From Maricaulis sp965242785 (GTDB lineage: Bacteria; Pseudomonadota; Alphaproteobacteria; Caulobacterales; Maricaulaceae): a DNA stretch of 64,000 bases. Below, in pieces: positions 18,708-27,100 of this stretch. Every line of letters starts with the position of its first letter. Positions within the stretch are counted from its first letter, which is position 1. The position numbers and the translations under genes are program-made. The notes under the pieces are model-generated. The model saw only the letters and a list, made by a program, of their open reading frames with translations, was not told the DNA's origin and ran no database searches. The stretch lies in contig CBDETA010000004.1 of NCBI GenBank assembly GCA_965242785.1, positions 310,001-374,000 on the forward strand. The letters are read 5' to 3'.

Positions 18708-18766
18708 TTCCTGCATCTGTCGAGGCTTGGGTATGCCCGGACGTCATCCGGGGGCTGCCCTGTCTG

Positions 18767-20593
18767 CTAGCCCGCCGAGCGCGAGGCCTTCTTGCGCTCG
18801 TGTTCCTTCAGGAAGATCTTGCGGATGCGGATCGACTGCGGGGTCACCTCGACGAGTTCGTCGTCATCGATGAATTCCAGCGCGTATTCCAGCGTCAGCT
18901 TGACCGGCGGCGTCAGCACGATGTTCTCGTCCGTCCCGGACGCGCGCATATTGGTCAGCTTCTTGCCCTTGGTCGGATTGGCGATCATGTCCTCTTCGCG
19001 GGCATTGATGCCGATGATCATGCCCTCATAGACCTCGATGCCGTGACCGATGAACAGCTTGCCGCGTTCCTGCAGGTTGAACAGGGCAAAGCCCAGCGCC
19101 TTGCCGTCGATCATCGAGACAATGGCACCATTGTGCCGCTGGCCGATCTCGCCGGTGGTGCGCGGGCCATAGTGATCGAAAGTGTGGAACATCAGGCCGG
19201 TGCCCGAGGTCAGGGTAAGGAATTCCGAGCGGAAGCCGATCAGGCCGCGGGTCGGGATGACATAGTCGATCCGCACCCGGCCATTGCCGTCCGGCACCAT
19301 GTTCTTCATCTCGGCCTTGCGCTGGCCGAGCTTCTCCATCACCCCGCCCTGGTGTTCTTCCTGCAGGTCGACGGTGAGCGCCTCGAACGGTTCCAGGGTC
19401 TGGCCGTCCTCTTCCTTCAGCACCACGCGCGGCCGGCCCACGGCCAGCTCGAAACCTTCCCGGCGCATGTTCTCGATCAGGATGGACAGGTGCAGTTCGC
19501 CGCGTCCGGAGACGGTGAACTTGTCGGCATCATCCTGCTGCTGCACGCGCAGCGCCACATTGTGGATCAGCTCGCGGTCGAGCCGGTCCTTGATGTTGCG
19601 CGAGGTGACGAATTTGCCTTCGCGGCCGGCAAACGGGCTGTCATTGACCTGGAAGGTCATCGACAGGGTCGGCTCGTCCACCGACAGCGGCGGCAGGGCC
19701 TCGACGCGGTCCGGATCGCACACCGTGTCGGAGATCTTCAGATCCTCGATGCCGGTGAAGGTGATGATGTCGCCGGCCTGGGCGCTCTCGCGCTCGACGC
19801 GCTCGAGACCGTGGAAGCCGAAGATCTGCAGGATCTTGCCTTTCACCTTGCGGCCATCGGCCTTGGCCACGGTCACCGCCTGGTTGCGCTTGACCTTGCC
19901 GCGCGAGATGCGACCGATGCCGATGACGCCCGTGAAGGAGGAATAGTCCAGCGCCGAGACCTGCAGCTGCAGCGGCCCGTCGCGATCCACATCCGGCATC
20001 GGCGTGTGCTTTGTGATCATCTCGAACAGCGGGTTCATGTCGGTGCCGATGACACCGGACTCGTTCGCGGCCCAGCCCTGCAAAGCGGAGGCATAGACGA
20101 CCGGGAAGTCGAGCTGTTCCTCATTGGCGCCCAGCCGGTCGAACAGGTCGAAGGTCTGGTCCACCACCCAGTCGGGGCGGGCCGAAGGACGGTCGGCCTT
20201 GTTGATCACCACGATCGGCTTGAGGCCGCGCGCCAGCGCCTTCTTGGTCACAAAAGAGGTCTGCGGCATCGGGCCGTCGACGGCATCGACCAACAGCAAA
20301 ACCCCGTCGACCATCGACAAGACGCGCTCGACCTCGCCGCCGAAATCGGCGTGACCGGGCGTGTCGACAATGTTGATGGCCCAGTCATTCCAGGTCACGG
20401 CCGTGTTCTTGGCCAGGATGGTGATGCCGCGCTCTTTCTCCAGATCATTGGAGTCCATCATGCGCTCGGACACATTGGCCCGGTCGCCCAGGGTGCCGGA
20501 TTGCTGCAGCAGCTGGTCAACCAGGGTGGTCTTGCCATGGTCGACGTGGGCGACGATGGCGATATTGCGCAGCTTGTCGAGGGACACGCTCAT
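18767..20593 (-). CDS. typA: Ribosome-associated GTPase TypA/BipA
   Basis: A 608-residue translational GTPase with G1 AHVDHGKTT, the switch region ERGITILAKNTAV, G3 DTPGHADFGGEVER and G4 NKADR. Domain II, two EF-G-like domains and the TypA-specific C-terminus follow, ending in a basic KKASR tail. It binds ribosomes and supports 50S assembly and growth at low temperature or under stress. Length and motif order are those of the family. It lies downstream of the Cache-protein gene with an 88-base gap that contains the perfect palindrome AGGGCGCGCCCT. Confidence 0.97.
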   Translation of the reverse strand: MSVSLDKLRNIAIVAHVDHGKTTLVDQLLQQSGTLGDRANVSERMMDSNDLEKERGITILAKNTAVTWNDWAINIVDTPGHADFGGEVERVLSMVDGVLLLVDAVDGPMPQTSFVTKKALARGLKPIVVINKADRPSARPDWVVDQTFDLFDRLGANEEQLDFPVVYASALQGWAANESGVIGTDMNPLFEMITKHTPMPDVDRDGPLQLQVSALDYSSFTGVIGIGRISRGKVKRNQAVTVAKADGRKVKGKILQIFGFHGLERVERESAQAGDIITFTGIEDLKISDTVCDPDRVEALPPLSVDEPTLSMTFQVNDSPFAGREGKFVTSRNIKDRLDRELIHNVALRVQQQDDADKFTVSGRGELHLSILIENMRREGFELAVGRPRVVLKEEDGQTLEPFEALTVDLQEEHQGGVMEKLGQRKAEMKNMVPDGNGRVRIDYVIPTRGLIGFRSEFLTLTSGTGLMFHTFDHYGPRTTGEIGQRHNGAIVSMIDGKALGFALFNLQERGKLFIGHGIEVYEGMIIGINAREEDMIANPTKGKKLTNMRASGTDENIVLTPPVKLTLEYALEFIDDDELVEVTPQSIRIRKIFLKEHERKKASRSAG

Positions 20594-20681
20594 GTTCTGT
20601 GTATTCCTGTCGTGAAAGGGCGCGCCCTCTTACGCTGCCCAGCCTTGCCTGGCCAGCGCTTATTCTGCGGGTGCGAAGGAG

Positions 20682-21896
20682 TCAGCGTTCGAAGAAGGTG
20701 CCGTGTCCGGCGAGCCGGACCTGTTTCTGGTTGCCGGGACCGCCGGGGCGTTCCTTCATCCGCACCAGGCGCCGGACCGGGCGCAGGCGGCGCAGCACGC
20801 CGCGCAGAGCGGCAAAGCCGAGGGAACACGCCATCACAATGGCAAAGATCACCGCCGCCCGGTGCTGCGCCGTGGCCTGGATGTCCGCCATCGGAACCAC
20901 CGAGACAAAATACCAGTCAGGCCCCGGTATTCGGCCGAAGGCAATGAGATGATCTCCGCCGGGCACTGTCACGATGCCGCGCGGTCTGGGGTCATCCTGC
21001 AACAGGCTCATGATCACGACCGGATTGACCAGGCCGTCCTCGGGTGCCGCCGCGCCGCGCGCAATCACAGCGCCCTCACGATCGAACATCATGTTGATGC
21101 CACCGGCAGGCGGCGTCTCCAGCGTCTGGGCCAGGTGCCCGGTCATGTCGATCGAAGTCCCGAACGCCCCCATCAACGTGCCGTCGATCCGCAACGGTTT
21201 GCGGCAGGCCGTTGCCGAGCGTTCTCCGCCATCGGAATAGACAAAACGCGACAGCCGGGTGCACTGCATGGCGCTGTCCGGATTGGTGTCCAGCGAGAAC
21301 AGGCGCGGATCCTCATCCGCCTGCAGCTGGAAGTCGGCCGGCGCCGTAATGCGGTAGAATTCCAGCCGGTCCGGGCGGTTAGGCGCAAAGATCACAACCC
21401 GCCGGTCCGGCGTGAAGTAATAGAGGCTGGAAAACTGGTTGAGATGGGCTTCACCCACCGACCGGACAGTGTGGAAAGCGGTCAGATACCGATGCCGTTC
21501 ATCCGCCGTCATCGTCCCGGCATCCGCCAGGAAGGCTCCGACCCCGAAGACGTAGTCACCGCCGGGAAGGACTTCCCCCTCGAAGACAGACGGCGCACTG
21601 CGGCGCGTCCCGTCACCGAAATCCGGGTAGATGCGATCGAATTCACCTGCGAGCTGATCCGGGTCCAGCCGGTCCAGCCGACGAAGAAAGGCCTGTTCGG
21701 CAGCCTCGATATAGATTCTGGCCTGTTCGAACAGCGACTGCTCGCGCTCGGCACGGACGCGGATATAGGTCTGCAGCGTGGCGGCGCGTCCCTCGGTCAG
21801 GGCGGCCTGAATGCCGACAAAAACAGCCAGCGCCGTCACTGCAGCCAATACCGCAGAAACCACGACATGCAATGCCATGACATACAGGTTACGCAT
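20682..21896 (-). CDS. Membrane protein with periplasmic double-Cache-like sensor and no output domain
   Basis: A 404-residue protein with an N-terminal helix (VVVSAVLAAVTALAVFVGI), a periplasmic region of about 310 residues and a second helix near the C-terminus (AAVIFAIVMACSLGFAALRG) followed by a basic 40-residue tail. The periplasmic part has dCache traits: a long first helix, YYFTPDRRVVIFAP, RIDGTLMGAFGTSIDMT and PDWYFVSVVPMADI. Such sensors normally lead into HAMP, GGDEF, kinase or chemoreceptor modules, but the frame stops and typA begins 88 bases later. The start at 21896 places the hydrophobic helix correctly; an upstream Met at 21938 adds only polar residues. It is downstream of marR on the same strand. 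Confidence 0.75.
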   Translation of the reverse strand: MRNLYVMALHVVVSAVLAAVTALAVFVGIQAALTEGRAATLQTYIRVRAEREQSLFEQARIYIEAAEQAFLRRLDRLDPDQLAGEFDRIYPDFGDGTRRSAPSVFEGEVLPGGDYVFGVGAFLADAGTMTADERHRYLTAFHTVRSVGEAHLNQFSSLYYFTPDRRVVIFAPNRPDRLEFYRITAPADFQLQADEDPRLFSLDTNPDSAMQCTRLSRFVYSDGGERSATACRKPLRIDGTLMGAFGTSIDMTGHLAQTLETPPAGGINMMFDREGAVIARGAAAPEDGLVNPVVIMSLLQDDPRPRGIVTVPGGDHLIAFGRIPGPDWYFVSVVPMADIQATAQHRAAVIFAIVMACSLGFAALRGVLRRLRPVRRLVRMKERPGGPGNQKQVRLAGHGTFFER

Positions 21897-21989
21897 CGTC
21901 ACCCGGGACCCTCCAACCGCCCTGTATACACAATGCATTCCGCCTGGCGCGTGATATTTGATGAGCCTGCACGGGCGGCCGCCTTGGGG

Positions 21990-22499
21990 CTATCGCTCGG
22001 CATCCGGCAGCGCCTCGGCAAGACGCCGGACAAGGCTGCAAAACTCGATCTGCTGGTCGCTGGGAATCATGTCGCTCGCTGGCATCGAGACCGCTTCCAC
22101 GGCTGGCCGCAAGCGTGTGTACAACGCCTCGCCCGCCTCGGTGAGGTAGAGATGACTGATGCGGCCATCCGCCTGCGAGGCGTGCCGCACCAGATAGCCA
22201 CCGGTCAGCAGGGCTTTGGTTGCACGGCTGACGATACCCTTGTCCATGGGCGTCATCGTCACGACCTCGGCAGCGGTGCGACCGGGCTTCTCGGCAATCG
22301 CGGCCAGAACGCGCCACTGCGACAGGTTCAGCCCGGCCTCGCGCTTGACGATCGCAGCGGTCTGCCGCGCGATCCGGTCCGCCAGCACGGTTATCTGATA
22401 GGGCCAGTAGCTATCAAGCTTCAGCGCATCGACGGCGGGCGCCGGCTCGCCGGATCCGGAGGACAGGGGCAGCGAGGATGGGGACACAGTCAGGTTCAT
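21990..22499 (-). CDS. MarR family transcriptional regulator
   Basis: A 169-residue winged-helix protein: dimerisation helix, LNLSQWRVLAAIAEKPGRTAAEVV, recognition helix MDKGIVSRATKALLTGGYL, and the wing ASQADGRISHLYLTEAGEAL. It is divergent from hpd, and a near-perfect 16-base palindrome lies 11 bases before its start, abutting the likely hpd promoter. It is therefore probably an autoregulated, ligand-responsive repressor of the tyrosine/4-hydroxyphenylpyruvate genes. The ligand (homogentisate or hydroxyphenylpyruvate) is inferred from context only. Confidence 0.9.
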   Translation of the reverse strand: MNLTVSPSSLPLSSGSGEPAPAVDALKLDSYWPYQITVLADRIARQTAAIVKREAGLNLSQWRVLAAIAEKPGRTAAEVVTMTPMDKGIVSRATKALLTGGYLVRHASQADGRISHLYLTEAGEALYTRLRPAVEAVSMPASDMIPSDQQIEFCSLVRRLAEALPDAER

Positions 22500-22510
22500 G
22501 AAGCCAGTTT

Positions 22511-22526
22511 AGTTGCGATCACAACT
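22511..22526. promoter_or_regulatory. Probable MarR operator
   Basis: AGTTGCGATCACAACT is a 16-base palindrome with 7 of 8 pairs matching. It lies between the marR start and the -35 element of the opposite promoter, a placement that suits repression in both directions. Confidence 0.6.
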
Positions 22527-22555
22527 TGACGCAATAGCAACCAATACGATATGAA
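22526..22555 (+). promoter_or_regulatory. Probable sigma-70 promoter of hpd
   Basis: TTGACG (22526-22531) and TATGAA (22550-22555) are 18 bases apart. The -35 box touches the MarR palindrome. Transcription from here would give an hpd leader of about 130 bases. Confidence 0.5.
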
Positions 22556-22689
22556 ACGCGCAGGCTGGGCAGGCCGCGATCGGCCGGCCCCGAAACAATC
22601 CACCCCCAGGAGCGGGGCGGCGCACAGAGCGGGACAACCGCCCGCGTCCGACGGTCCAGACGACCGCCCGCCAGTTCAGGAGACGCGAC

Positions 22690-23769
22690 ATGGCAGACCT
22701 TTTCGAAAACCCGCTGGGCCTCTGCGGCTTCGAGTTCGTCGAGTTCACGGCACCGGAGCGCGGTGTCATCGAACCTGTCTTCCAGGCCATGGGCTTCACC
22801 CATATCGCCAATCACCGCTCCAAGGACATCGAGCTGTGGCGCCAGGGCGGGATCAATTTCCTGATCAATTACGAGCCGGGCACGCCGGCCGCCTTCTTTG
22901 CCGCCGAGCATGGTCCGTCAGCATCCGGCATGGGCTTCCGCGTCCGCGACGCCCAGGCCGCCTACAAGCTGGCCCTGGAAAAGGGCGCCCAGCCGGTCGA
23001 GACCGAGACCCGCGTTTCCGAACTTCGCCTGCCGGCCATCAAGGGCATTGGCGGCGCGACGGTCTACCTGGTCGACCGCTTCGAGGATGGCGCCTCCCTC
23101 TACGACATTGATTTCGTGTATCTCGACGGTGTCGACCGCCATCCGGAAGGCTGCGGATTCAACGTCATCGATCACCTGACCCACAATGTCTACAAGGGCC
23201 GCATGGACTACTGGGCCAAGTATTACGAGGACCTCTTCAATTTCCGCGAGATCCGCTATTTCGACATCAAGGGCGAATACACCGGCCTGGTGTCGCGGGC
23301 GATGACCGCGCCGGACGGTCTGATCCGTATTCCGCTGAACGAGGAAAAGTCGGACGCCGTCGGCCAGATCGAGGAATATCTGCGCGAGTACAAGGGTGAA
23401 GGCATCCAGCACATCGCCTTCTCCTGCGACAACCTCATCGAATGCTGGGACCGGCTGAAAGCCTGCGGCGTCAAGTTCATGACCGCGCCGCCGGAAACCT
23501 ATTACGAGATGCTCGACGAGCGCCTGCCGGGCCATGGCGAGCCGGCGGACGAGCTGAAGAAGCGCGGCATCCTGCTCGACGGCACCACGGAAGGCGGACA
23601 ACCGCGCCTTCTGCTGCAGATCTTTGGTGAGAAAGCCATCGGCCCGATCTTCTTCGAATTCATCCAGCGCAAGGAAGACGAGGGCTTCGGTGAGGGCAAT
23701 TTCAAGGCCCTGTTCGAGAGCATCGAACGCGACCAGATCAATCGCGGTGTCATCCGGGCCGCCGAATAG
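22690..23769 (+). CDS. hpd: 4-hydroxyphenylpyruvate dioxygenase
   Basis: A 359-residue non-haem iron dioxygenase converting 4-hydroxyphenylpyruvate to homogentisate in tyrosine catabolism. The VOC-fold second half carries the 2-His-1-carboxylate iron site: NVIDHLTHNV, GIQHIAFSCDN and, near the C-terminus, GPIFFEFIQRK. NPLGLCGFEFVEF is the usual N-terminus. AGGAG lies seven bases upstream of the ATG. It is followed after nine bases by a second VOC protein gene and faces a MarR regulator. hmgA, the next pathway gene, is not in the window. Confidence 0.96.
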   Translation: MADLFENPLGLCGFEFVEFTAPERGVIEPVFQAMGFTHIANHRSKDIELWRQGGINFLINYEPGTPAAFFAAEHGPSASGMGFRVRDAQAAYKLALEKGAQPVETETRVSELRLPAIKGIGGATVYLVDRFEDGASLYDIDFVYLDGVDRHPEGCGFNVIDHLTHNVYKGRMDYWAKYYEDLFNFREIRYFDIKGEYTGLVSRAMTAPDGLIRIPLNEEKSDAVGQIEEYLREYKGEGIQHIAFSCDNLIECWDRLKACGVKFMTAPPETYYEMLDERLPGHGEPADELKKRGILLDGTTEGGQPRLLLQIFGEKAIGPIFFEFIQRKEDEGFGEGNFKALFESIERDQINRGVIRAAE

Positions 23770-23778
23770 GAGCTGTCG

Positions 23779-24312
23779 ATGTCCGTCAATCTCAAGCGCA
23801 TCCACCACGTCGCCTACCGGTGCAAGGACGCCAAGGAGACGGTCGATTTCTACAAGCGGGTGATGAACATGGACCTCGTCCTGGCCATCGCCGAGAACGA
23901 GGTGCCCTCCACCAAGGCGCCGGACCCCTACATGCACATCTTCCTCGATGCGGGGATGGGCAATGTGCTGGCCTTCTTCGAACTGCCCAACTCGCCGGAG
24001 ATGGGCCGCGACGAGCAGACCCCGGCCTGGGTCCAGCACATCGCCTTTGAAGTGGAAGACATGGACGCCCTGGAGAAAGCCAAGGCCCACATCGAGGGCG
24101 AAGGCCTCGACGTGCTGGGTCCGGTCAATCACGGCATCTTCAAGTCGATCTACTTCTTCGACCCCAATGGCCACCGCCTCGAACTGGCTGCCAATACCGG
24201 CACGCCCGAGCAGATGAAACAGCTCAACGAGGTCGCCCCGCTGATGATCGAGGAATGGAGCCAGACCAAACGCGCGCCCAAGCACGCCGCCTGGCTGCAC
24301 GAACAGGACTGA
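23779..24312 (+). CDS. VOC family protein (glyoxalase/dioxygenase fold)
   Basis: A 177-residue single VOC unit with likely metal ligands in IHHVAYRC, VQHIAFEVED and HRLELAAN. AGGAGC precedes the ATG, nine bases after the hpd stop, so the two form an operon. The fold serves glyoxalases, extradiol dioxygenases and resistance proteins. Its place behind hpd suggests a step in aromatic amino-acid breakdown, but the reaction is not evident from sequence. The C-terminal tail (EEWSQTKRAPKHAAWLHEQD) is unlike that of glyoxalase I. Confidence 0.85.
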   Translation: MSVNLKRIHHVAYRCKDAKETVDFYKRVMNMDLVLAIAENEVPSTKAPDPYMHIFLDAGMGNVLAFFELPNSPEMGRDEQTPAWVQHIAFEVEDMDALEKAKAHIEGEGLDVLGPVNHGIFKSIYFFDPNGHRLELAANTGTPEQMKQLNEVAPLMIEEWSQTKRAPKHAAWLHEQD

Positions 24313-24340
24313 AGGACACCCCAACCGGCCTCAGTCCCGA

Positions 24341-24373
24341 ACGCCCCGGCACCTCCCGCCGGGGCGTTTTTCT
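24341..24373 (+). terminator. Rho-independent terminator of the hpd operon
   Basis: ACGCCCCGGC / GCCGGGGCGT with a 7-base loop, followed by a T-rich run (TTTTCTTT). Confidence 0.9.
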
Positions 24374-24449
24374 TTGGCGGGACGCCGGGCGGAACAATAC
24401 CCGTTTCTCGTGTCCTGCCGGCATGCTACCCGGCATGAGGGAGGGCAGA

Positions 24450-25187
24450 ATGCGACGATCTGGCAAGGAACCTCGACAGCGACGGCAGAAAAAACCTGTG
24501 GCCGCGGGCCTATACGCCACCGGACTTGTCACCGTCGCGGCAGGCATCTGGTACATCCTCTTCTACTTCGTGGTCGTCAGCTATGCGTGCCGAGCCTATG
24601 TCGACTGGTGGCTCTCATCCCAACCCGGTCGGCCGATCCTTCTGGACGCCTTCAGCCTGTTCTCCATCACGCTGTTGTTCTGGCTGGTTGCCGATATTGC
24701 GCGCCCCAAGCCGCGGCGCCACCCCGTCACCTTGCGGGCCGTCCAGCTGGCGCTTGCCGGAAGCATGGTTCTCATGAGTGTGATGCTGTCCGGCCAGCTG
24801 AATCCACAATCCGGCGATGGAAGGGTGCACGCATTCGTCCTGCATGACTTGGCCGAGTGGCCCGTGCCTTCCTGGTACCTGTTGGCAGGTCCAGTCTGGT
24901 CCGATCATGCCCACTTCGATGTCGACTGGCGTGACCCGGCCTTTGATCGCTATCGCGAAGCCGAAGCCAGATACTGGTCCCGCTTCGGCAACCCGGCCGT
25001 GCCGCGCGAGTTCGGCGTCGTCGACGGGCAGTTGGAATGCGAGGCACGCCAGGGTCTGGAGGCGGAACTGGAACAGGCATGGGCGCTCTACCGGCTGCGC
25101 GTGGAGGCTGAACAGGAAGCGGCCAAGCCATCTCTGTGGGAGCTCAATCCCTTGTCTTCTGCCGAAACGCCTGGCTCGGACGAGTAA
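24450..25187 (+). CDS. Three-helix membrane protein, unknown function
   Basis: A 245-residue protein. The start at 24450 is chosen for the strong GGGAGGG six bases upstream; open frame before it overlaps the hpd-operon terminator. A basic N-terminus (RRSGKEPRQRRQKK) precedes three hydrophobic segments (LVTVAAGIWYILFYFVVVSY, LFSITLLFWLVADIA, ALAGSMVLMSVMLSG) and a polar, acidic C-terminal half rich in W/Y. No family is recognised. It is the first of a run of same-strand membrane-protein genes but is separated from the next by 109 bases. Confidence 0.65.
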   Translation: MRRSGKEPRQRRQKKPVAAGLYATGLVTVAAGIWYILFYFVVVSYACRAYVDWWLSSQPGRPILLDAFSLFSITLLFWLVADIARPKPRRHPVTLRAVQLALAGSMVLMSVMLSGQLNPQSGDGRVHAFVLHDLAEWPVPSWYLLAGPVWSDHAHFDVDWRDPAFDRYREAEARYWSRFGNPAVPREFGVVDGQLECEARQGLEAELEQAWALYRLRVEAEQEAAKPSLWELNPLSSAETPGSDE

Positions 25188-25296
25188 CCGTCACCGCCGC
25201 GGCCCCGCTGGAGAGACAGCGGCGCCCCTCATCCCCCTTTCACCATCAGCGGTTTTGTTGAAAAGTGCGGCTCAACCGGCTGGGGAGGCGGTCCGC

Positions 25297-25725
25297 ATGA
25301 CAGAATTTGAGCTGGCACTGCTGTTTTCCGAATACCTGAACACGGCCAACTTCATCTTTTCCAATTTCATGGCGCTGGTCTTTGCCATGCTGACAGCCTC
25401 CTTCTTCCTCGCGCACCGGATGGAGCTGTGGGTCGCCGTTCTTTTCCTCGTGCTCTACACGATCGGTGCCATCCTGACCGGTTCGGGCGTCCTTTTCGCC
25501 TTTTCCGATTTTGCCGCCTTGGGTGTGCATATCCATGAAACCGCCGCCGGCTCACAGGACCTGGCCTGGCTGGGCCCCGCCGGCCCGGGCGGGGCAGGCA
25601 TGGCCGCCATGCCGGTGATGATCGCCGTTCTCCTGACCTTCACCTATCTGGGCTCCCTGGGTTTCTTCATCGTCGTCCGCCGCAAGCGCATGGAACGGCC
25701 GAACAGCGCGGAGGCGGACTCTTGA
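25297..25725 (+). CDS. Small membrane protein, unknown function
   Basis: A 142-residue protein with three hydrophobic helices: FIFSNFMALVFAMLTASFFLA, LWVAVLFLVLYTIGAILTGS and MPVMIAVLLTFTYLGSLGFFIVV. The end is basic, then acidic. GGGGAGG lies eight bases before the ATG. Its stop overlaps the TTG start of the next gene (TTGA), so it heads a coupled group with the DUF6090-like and LuxR-like genes. No family is recognised. Confidence 0.75.
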   Translation: MTEFELALLFSEYLNTANFIFSNFMALVFAMLTASFFLAHRMELWVAVLFLVLYTIGAILTGSGVLFAFSDFAALGVHIHETAAGSQDLAWLGPAGPGGAGMAAMPVMIAVLLTFTYLGSLGFFIVVRRKRMERPNSAEADS

Positions 25726-26510
25726 TCCTGGCCCGCCTCACCCGCGCCGTCCGCGAGCAGAACTGGCTCGCCGTCGCCATCGAGTTCACCATCGTCGTTG
25801 CCGGTGTGGTGATCGGCTTCCAGGTCTCGCAATGGGCCGACGATCGCGCGCTGGAACAGCGCCGGGAAGCCGCGCTCGAACGCCTGCATGACGAAGCCGA
25901 GCAGATTGTCGCCTATCACCAGTCCCACCTTGACCTGCACGAGCATATGAACGCCCTGCGCACCGAAGCCATTGAACGGCTGATCGCCAATGACTGGGCC
26001 GACGCCAACCCGGCCGACATGGCGCAGGCCCTCAACTCGGTGGGTATCCTGCCGGCAGCCTATCCGCCACGCACCGTCTATGACGAGCTGGTCAATGCCG
26101 GCGAATTTGCCAATATCGGCTCGCCGGTTCTGCGCACGGCGATCAGTGCCTATTATGCCCAGCTCACCTTCCTGCAGGGCCAGATCGACTATGTCCGCGA
26201 CCGGATCGAGGACCCGCTCCGGGTCGGCCAGCCCGGCGCCCGCGTCATCTACGTACCGGGCACCGTCCGCGAGCGGCGCTGGCAGTTCGACTTCGACACA
26301 CTCAGCGGGGACGAGGCCTTCCTTCAGCGCCTTCTGCTCGGCAACAATTCCCAGCGCGCCGTGACCGACTGGACACGCGAGGCGCTCGCGGCCGCCCGGG
26401 CCATGTGCGAGGCCCTGGCCGAAGCCACCGCCCGTCCCTGCCAGCCGTCTGGGCCTCAAGCGCGGGTCAACGCCAATACACCCGACCCGGCCGCGGACAG
26501 CGGGCCATGA
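25722..26510 (+). CDS. DUF6090-like single-pass membrane protein
   Basis: A 262-residue protein with TTG as start, overlapping the previous stop; no ATG is suitably placed. The N-terminus VREQNWLAVAIEFTIVVAGVVIGFQVSQW is the typical opening of DUF6090-type proteins: a short basic stretch and one transmembrane helix. A helical, soluble remainder rich in Glu, Arg and His follows (about residues 40-230). Function is unknown for the family. It is coupled to the genes on both sides, with ATGA shared with the LuxR-type regulator. Confidence 0.75.
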   Translation: MILARLTRAVREQNWLAVAIEFTIVVAGVVIGFQVSQWADDRALEQRREAALERLHDEAEQIVAYHQSHLDLHEHMNALRTEAIERLIANDWADANPADMAQALNSVGILPAAYPPRTVYDELVNAGEFANIGSPVLRTAISAYYAQLTFLQGQIDYVRDRIEDPLRVGQPGARVIYVPGTVRERRWQFDFDTLSGDEAFLQRLLLGNNSQRAVTDWTREALAAARAMCEALAEATARPCQPSGPQARVNANTPDPAADSGP

Positions 26511-27001
26511 GTTCCGGACGCCGTTTCACACTCCGCACCCCGCGCGGCTGGCTCCCCATCGCCCTCACCGGCCTGGCCCTGGCACTCGCCGTGTTCGCCC
26601 TGGAATGGCTGGAATACCGCTTCTGGTCGCGCGCCCTGGGCGTGGAAACCTTCATCGCCCTGGTCGGCACCGGTTGCATCGGCCTGGGCATCTGGCTGGG
26701 CGTCCGGCTCACCCGGCAGGCCCCGACCCGGCCGTTCCAGCGCAATGATGCCGCGATCCGCACGCTCGGCCTCACCCCGCGCGAGCTCGAAGTACTGGAA
26801 GCCCTGGTCGGCGGCGGCTCGAACAAGGCGCTCGCCCGCCAGCTCGGAGTGTCGCCCAACACCGTCAAGACCCACATGGCCAGGCTCTTTGACAAGCTCG
26901 ATGCCTCGGGCCGGGTCCAGGCCATCGAGACGGCACGCACGCTGCGACTCATCCCCGCACCGGGCGATCAGGCCGGGGATCTCAGTGACACAAACGGGTG
27001 A
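26507..27001 (+). CDS. Membrane-anchored LuxR-type HTH regulator
   Basis: A 164-residue protein with two transmembrane helices in the first half (LPIALTGLALALAVFALEW and FIALVGTGCIGLGIWLGVRL) and a complete GerE/LuxR DNA-binding domain at 85-150 (LTPRELEVLEALVGGGSNKALARQLGVSPNTVKTHMARLFDKL, in which the DNA-contact helix follows SPNTVKTH). No receiver or autoinducer domain is present, so any signal must come through the membrane part or the partners encoded with it. The start overlaps the previous stop as ATGA. A perfect inverted repeat covers its stop codon. Confidence 0.85.
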   Translation: MSSGRRFTLRTPRGWLPIALTGLALALAVFALEWLEYRFWSRALGVETFIALVGTGCIGLGIWLGVRLTRQAPTRPFQRNDAAIRTLGLTPRELEVLEALVGGGSNKALARQLGVSPNTVKTHMARLFDKLDASGRVQAIETARTLRLIPAPGDQAGDLSDTNG

Positions 27002-27020
27002 TTTCACGAAAATCACCCGT
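26994..27020. repeat. Perfect inverted repeat over the LuxR-type gene stop codon
   Basis: ACGGGTGATT / AATCACCCGT, 10 bases each with a 7-base spacer. The TGA stop (26999-27001) lies in the left arm. There is no T-run, so it is more likely an operator or an mRNA processing/attenuation hairpin ahead of the DUF4199 gene than a terminator. Confidence 0.5.
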
Positions 27021-27100
27021 CCGGGTGACGCGCCGCGCCAGCCGTCATGGCGGGTTTCCAGCGTCAATCAAACGAGAGGCGCCGCCCGCGGCGAAACACC

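Noticed and set aside
17738..20947. A 1069-codon open frame on the plus strand across the SDR and typA genes
   Set aside because: It is antisense to two clearly conserved proteins and starts inside repeat elements. Its product is low-complexity (His/Arg/Gly/Asp-rich).
24255..24449. N-terminal extension of the three-helix membrane protein at 24450
   Set aside because: It would overlap the hpd-operon terminator and the end of the VOC gene, and a strong GGGAGGG points to 24450.
25205..25222. CCGCTG-GAGAGA-CAGCGG hairpin after the 24450 gene as a terminator
   Set aside because: Only six pairs and no T-run.
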